A stretch of DNA of 64,000 bases from contig JAUIJL010000001.1 in the NCBI GenBank assembly GCA_030431255.1, positions 806,001 to 870,000 of the forward strand. The letters are read 5' to 3'. Every line of letters begins with the position of its first letter. The stretch's first letter is position 1. A program made the position numbers and the translations under genes. The DNA comes from Thermoanaerobaculia bacterium. GTDB taxonomy: Bacteria; Acidobacteriota; Thermoanaerobaculia; Multivoradales; J023. Below the pieces are notes generated by a model that saw only the letters and a list, made by a program, of their open reading frames with translations, had not been told where the DNA came from and made no database searches. Shown here one piece after another: positions 60,820 to 64,000 of the stretch.

Positions 60820-61521
60820 ATGTCTGAGCAAGACGTAATCCCCCCCGACGGCGCACCGTGGATGTCTATCCTCGAACGACAAGGCAGAGGCGACCAACGG
60901 ACAGAGTTGGATGATCGCCGATCCGCGGAGCACGGCCTTTGGCAAGCCTCCTTGAAACGAAGGGACGATGCCATTGCCGAGTTGGAGCTGCTGCGTGCGG
61001 AACCCTTGGCGGGTCGAGAGCCCTACGTCGCCTCCGAGCCCATCGAGCCCCTGGGGCCGATAGATGATGATGAGGCTCGATACGCTGGCGAAATGGGCCG
61101 CTGGATTCCACAATTTGAGTATTACTCCCCGGTCCGCAGGTGGATTGCTAAGGGGGCAAGCCGGGTGATCCTATTTTTGACCGGCTTTATCAGCGTTCAC
61201 CAGAGACGTTACAACCACCTCGTGCTGGACAAGATAGCCGCCACCCAAGAACGTCTCGACGAGCTGGTCGGGGCCGTCAATGAGATGAACCGGCGCTTGG
61301 AGGAGATGGAGGGAGTCGACCTCGGCTCCGTGCCCGAAGTGGCCGCCGACGATTCGGAAGTGGATCTCGATCGCAAGATTTCCGTGAAGAACGCTCGCGT
61401 GGACGCCCTCCGTCGTGAGGTGCACCGCCTGCAATGCGAGGTCCTGTCTCAAAGCGTGGAAGTCGCGGATCTGCAGGCCGAGCGTCTGGGCCGTCGACTA
61501 CGTGAGCTCGACGAGAGCTGA
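60820..61521 (+). CDS. Coiled-coil protein sharing a module with the 51424 methyltransferase
   Basis: From ATG 60820 the product is 233 residues. There is no catalytic domain. The middle segment VRRWIAKGASRVILFLTGF and RYNHLVLDKIAATQERLDEL aligns in pattern with the N-terminal module of the methyltransferase at 51424. Two coiled-coil stretches follow (AVNEMNRRLEEMEG; ARVDALRREVHRLQCEVLSQ). It may be a stand-alone membrane-associating or scaffold module for the glycan enzymes. It is divergent from the glycosyltransferase operon. The long upstream frame from 60397 is antisense to the neighbour and not credible. Confidence 0.6.
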   Translation: MSEQDVIPPDGAPWMSILERQGRGDQRTELDDRRSAEHGLWQASLKRRDDAIAELELLRAEPLAGREPYVASEPIEPLGPIDDDEARYAGEMGRWIPQFEYYSPVRRWIAKGASRVILFLTGFISVHQRRYNHLVLDKIAATQERLDELVGAVNEMNRRLEEMEGVDLGSVPEVAADDSEVDLDRKISVKNARVDALRREVHRLQCEVLSQSVEVADLQAERLGRRLRELDES

Positions 61522-61582
61522 GCAAGCCGAGCCGGCCTCTATCCCCAGCCGATTTCGAAACATCGCTGCTTTGCACTTCGGT

Positions 61583-62500
61583 TCACAACAGGCTGAGCTG
61601 TCCGCCGGTTTCCTCGGGCCGATCGGCAGGGAATGCGGGCAAAGGATCCAGGGCTTCGAGCTGTTTTCTCAAAGCTCTGTGGATCTTCGCCGCCAATTGT
61701 GGCGCAGCCGTATTGTCCGGAAGGTGGACCAGAAAATAGGGTGTCCGCCCCTCTCGAATCCATTCCGCCAGCACGCCGGTCCATCGTCTGACCCACGGCT
61801 CGGTGACCGCCTCCTCAGGGTGGCCGACGAATCGGATCATGGGAAACGAGCCCAGGGCGGTTTCCTTGGCCGGCACCCTCATCGGCAAATCCGGTTTTTT
61901 GCGGCGAGCCTCCTGCGTCTCGGGAAGGTCGGCCTCCCCGGACCGCAAAGCTCTGGTATCCATCCAACAGCGCTCCACACCGTGTCGAGCCAGCAGCTCA
62001 TCCAATCGGAAGCCGTGCGGCGCGCGAAAGAAATCCGGATGGCGGACCTCTGCGGCGTAGTGAAAGCTCGAAGGACAAGCCGACAGATAGCGGTCGAGAA
62101 TCTGAAGATGAGGGGGCCCGAAGGACGGAGGGAGCTGGATCAAAAAAGGTCCGAGGCGCTCGCCGAGCGGTGCCAAGCGGTCGAAAAACTCACGGCTGGA
62201 GTCGCCGGCACCCCGCAAACCCTGCTCATGGGTGATCCAGCGGGGAATCTTGAAGCAAAAGCGGAAATTGTCTGGAACTGACTCGCACCAGCGATCGACG
62301 CTCTCTCGGCTCGGAAGGCTGTAGAAGGTCGTATTGCCTTCGACGGTGTTGAAGACTTCGGAGTATTGGCTCAGATGGTCTCTCGGCCGGGTGCGGGCTC
62401 GATAGAAATGTCCCGCCCACTGCTTGTGGCCCCAAAAAGGTAATCCGAGATAGAGCGGGGCGGGAAACGGGCGGTCCGGGGACGAAGATGGCGGCTCCAT
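61583..62500 (-). CDS. DUF72 (YecE-like) family protein
   Basis: A 305-residue TIM-barrel-like DUF72 protein: LYLGLPFWGHKQWAGHFYRA, FNTVEGNTTFYSLPSRESVD, FRFCFKIPRWITHEQGL, and PFLIQLPPSFGP, followed by YAAEVRHPDFF. The family is cytoplasmic and of unknown function. The start has no SD; TATGAT ends 6 nt before the ATG. It lies close downstream of the DUF2911 gene on the same strand (36 nt). Confidence 0.82.
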   Translation of the reverse strand: MEPPSSSPDRPFPAPLYLGLPFWGHKQWAGHFYRARTRPRDHLSQYSEVFNTVEGNTTFYSLPSRESVDRWCESVPDNFRFCFKIPRWITHEQGLRGAGDSSREFFDRLAPLGERLGPFLIQLPPSFGPPHLQILDRYLSACPSSFHYAAEVRHPDFFRAPHGFRLDELLARHGVERCWMDTRALRSGEADLPETQEARRKKPDLPMRVPAKETALGSFPMIRFVGHPEEAVTEPWVRRWTGVLAEWIREGRTPYFLVHLPDNTAAPQLAAKIHRALRKQLEALDPLPAFPADRPEETGGQLSLL

Positions 62501-62506
62501 GGCCTG

Positions 62507-62512
62507 ATCATA
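62507..62512 (-). promoter_or_regulatory. Candidate -10 box of the DUF72 gene
   Basis: TATGAT (5 of 6 to TATAAT) lies 6 nt upstream of ATG 62500. A -35 at the normal distance is not evident; TTGGAC occurs with a 14-nt spacer. Confidence 0.35.
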
Positions 62513-62536
62513 ATCGAGCCCCGGACGTCCAAGAGA

Positions 62537-63727
62537 TCAGTTGACGTCCTCTCCCTTGGACAAGGACTCGATCATGCCCTTGAGGCTTTCCCGATTGAGA
62601 TCGTCCGGGGCCTGCTCCAGGGCGACCTTGGCGTGCTTCAAGGCTTCGTCGTAACGGCCCAGGGCCGACAATCCCCGTGCCATGCCCACATTGGTGGGCC
62701 ATGCTCCGTCGAATCGCTCGAGATTCTTCTTGAAGACGTCGAGCGCCCGCTCTTTTTCACCCATGGTCAGCAGGGTGCGACCCAGCTGGTGGATTTCGCC
62801 GGAGGTGGTGGAGGGCAAGCCGATCGCCTTGTCGAGCACCGCGAAGGTCTCTTCGGTCTTTCCGTGTTTGCGGAGCACTTGGGCTTTGGTGGTCAACGTG
62901 GTGAAATTCTCGCGGCCTATGAACGGTGCGCCGATCGCGGAATCAATCCACTGCAGGGCGAGGTCGTTGTGCTTGCCTTCTGCGTCTCGGTTGATCAGGA
63001 ATTGTGCCGCCGCATTCCAATTTTGCCAGCTGAATCCGACCGAGCCCGTCAGCTCTTGGCGCATGATGTCGACATAGCGGTCGACCATGTCAGGGACCGA
63101 AACACGGAACGGAATTCGCAGCTTTTCCCAATGCAGGGCGATAACGGTGGAATCCAACCGGCGATCGACGGCGTCGAAGGTCAGCCACTCGCGGAATTCC
63201 GCGGCTTCCGGCTTGACGGTCACCCGCAGGGCGTCCTCGGCCGGATCGTAGAAGAAGCTACCCCAAGCCCGGTGGTTGTGGGAGAAGACGACCGTCCACT
63301 CCGACTCACCGGGAATCATGTGCAAACCGTAGATGCCGGCGGCGAGGGGTTTTCCTTCGACCTCGACATCGTGGGATACCTCGAAGGTGGTGTTCTCATT
63401 GGCACCAGCCCGCCACGGGGTCGGCAACCCGTTGCCGAATCCGGTTTGGCTCATGCCGTAGGGCACCAGCTCTCCCCAGATCTTGCCGGTGCGATCCTCA
63501 CCGGTCGGGCTGGTGACGTCGGGGCTGTTGTAAGTCACCGTCACCGAAACGAAACCCATGTATTGGGTCATGACGGACTTCTGATTGTCGCCACCCGGCG
63601 GGCTGGTCAAACCCGGGAACTGCGCGGCCAGCGGCCCGGCGGTCAGCACCATGGTCGTGATCGCTAGGGCCGCCAGGGTCCGATGAAGCATTCGTGTACC
63701 TACGTTCGATCTCGAGACGTTGAGCAT
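62537..63727 (-). CDS. Secreted DUF2911 protein with C-terminal TPR repeats
   Basis: 396 residues from ATG 63727 (GAGG 6 nt upstream; ATG 63733 abuts the GAGG). A signal peptide ends near TAGPLAAQ. Residues of about 50-190 are a DUF2911 domain (VTVTYNSPDVTSPTGEDRTG, WGELVPYGMSQTGFG, WRAGANENTTFEVSHDVEVE, AGIYGLHMIPGESEWTVVFS). The C-terminal half contains TPR-like helical repeats (RALDVFKKNLERFDGAWPTN). Typical of Acidobacteriota and Bacteroidetes; location is likely periplasmic and the function is unknown. Confidence 0.85.
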   Translation of the reverse strand: MLNVSRSNVGTRMLHRTLAALAITTMVLTAGPLAAQFPGLTSPPGGDNQKSVMTQYMGFVSVTVTYNSPDVTSPTGEDRTGKIWGELVPYGMSQTGFGNGLPTPWRAGANENTTFEVSHDVEVEGKPLAAGIYGLHMIPGESEWTVVFSHNHRAWGSFFYDPAEDALRVTVKPEAAEFREWLTFDAVDRRLDSTVIALHWEKLRIPFRVSVPDMVDRYVDIMRQELTGSVGFSWQNWNAAAQFLINRDAEGKHNDLALQWIDSAIGAPFIGRENFTTLTTKAQVLRKHGKTEETFAVLDKAIGLPSTTSGEIHQLGRTLLTMGEKERALDVFKKNLERFDGAWPTNVGMARGLSALGRYDEALKHAKVALEQAPDDLNRESLKGMIESLSKGEDVN

Positions 63728-63814
63728 GGACATCCTCGTTCTTCCAGTTGCTTTATGGGTAGAGCCGGTCTGGCTCGTCCGACTTCAACATAAGGTTCGA
63801 AGAGGAATTACGGC

Positions 63815-63934
63815 GGCTCGACACCAGGGTTCGAGCCCGGAGCCGTTCCGGACGTCGAGCGGTCTGCAATGGGTGTAGGGCGCGGTTTCTGGGGGTTGTT
63901 CCGCCGGCCTGCTAGCCGGCGCTGCCGGTGGCAG
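63815..63934. other. Cluster of three perfect hairpins in non-coding sequence
   Basis: GGCTCGA/TCGAGCC (63815-63837), CGCCGGC/GCCGGCG (63902-63921) and CTGCC/GGCAG (63922-63934). No ORF, tRNA or known RNA is recognised. They lie upstream of the DUF2911 gene, or downstream of a gene off the right edge. Confidence 0.5.
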
Positions 63935-64000
63935 ACCAACGGACCGGCAAGCAGAGCCGTGGAAGCTCGGACGAAAAAACTTGGAATAAGAACAAAACCT

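Noticed and set aside
63805-63850. T-arm-like GGGTTCGAGCCC suggesting a tRNA
   Set aside because: No acceptor, D or anticodon arms fit around it; the sequence is better explained by a GGCTCGA/TCGAGCC hairpin.

Overview
The window looks like the chromosome of a high-GC Gram-negative bacterium, most likely a member of the Acidobacteriota (Thermoanaerobaculia/Holophagae-type lineages). That placement is an inference from gene content, not from a marker-gene comparison. It rests on two giant secreted sortilin/BNR-repeat proteins, DUF2911, DUF1569 and DUF3604 proteins, LolA-like periplasmic proteins, an FG-GAP/DUF11 surface protein, a Wza/Wzc-type export system, and Firmicutes-like spoVG-prs-rplY-pth gene order. 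Genes are dense, often with 1-8 nt overlaps. No rRNA, tRNA, CRISPR array, insertion sequence or prophage was found.

Layout. 1-14 kb: a partial CHAT-protease/Sel1 protein; a BNR-repeat exoprotein; a minus-strand unit of a PLP trans-sulfuration enzyme, an NhaC antiporter, XdhC and MocA; a cupin; a phosphatase lipoprotein with a deoxynucleoside kinase; an Smr protein; a DUF1569 protein. 14-21 kb: nadA-nadB-nadC behind a promoter overlapped by a palindromic operator. Next comes a MerB (organomercurial lyase)-family gene interrupted in frame by a single TGA that is followed by a bacterial SECIS-like hairpin, so it is probably a selenoprotein. Two DJ-1/PfpI-family genes follow, one of them a GlxA-type AraC regulator. 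21-31 kb: a second BNR exoprotein, a LolA-like protein, a permease-UspA-DUF389 fusion and a DUF3604 lipoprotein. 30.6-36 kb: exopolysaccharide export and polymerisation genes plus a GNAT-like protein. 36-44 kb: an FG-GAP/DUF11 surface protein and a three-gene membrane/SGNH-hydrolase operon. 44-51 kb: housekeeping block spoVG, prs, rplY, pth, hppA, rpsF, rpsR, rplI, with a plausible S6:S18 autoregulatory leader. 51-61.5 kb: a six-gene overlapping glycosyltransferase/methyltransferase operon flanked by two related coiled-coil proteins. 61.5-64 kb: DUF72 and DUF2911/TPR genes, then a hairpin-rich non-coding edge.

The most notable item is the candidate selenocysteine-containing MerB homologue at 18122-18796. 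The family's Cys96 and Asp99 are present as Cys91 and Asp94, and the second catalytic cysteine (Cys159 in MerB) is replaced by UGA. The reading frame and family motifs continue downstream, and an 8-bp stem with a GGUC-containing loop lies at nearly the same distance from the UGA as in E. coli fdhF. Other points of interest are the nad operators, the SD-sequestering leader of rpsF, recurrent -10 boxes placed 6-8 nt before start codons (possible leaderless transcripts), a BY-kinase-like protein without a Walker A motif, and an orphan copy of the N-terminal module of a methyltransferase.
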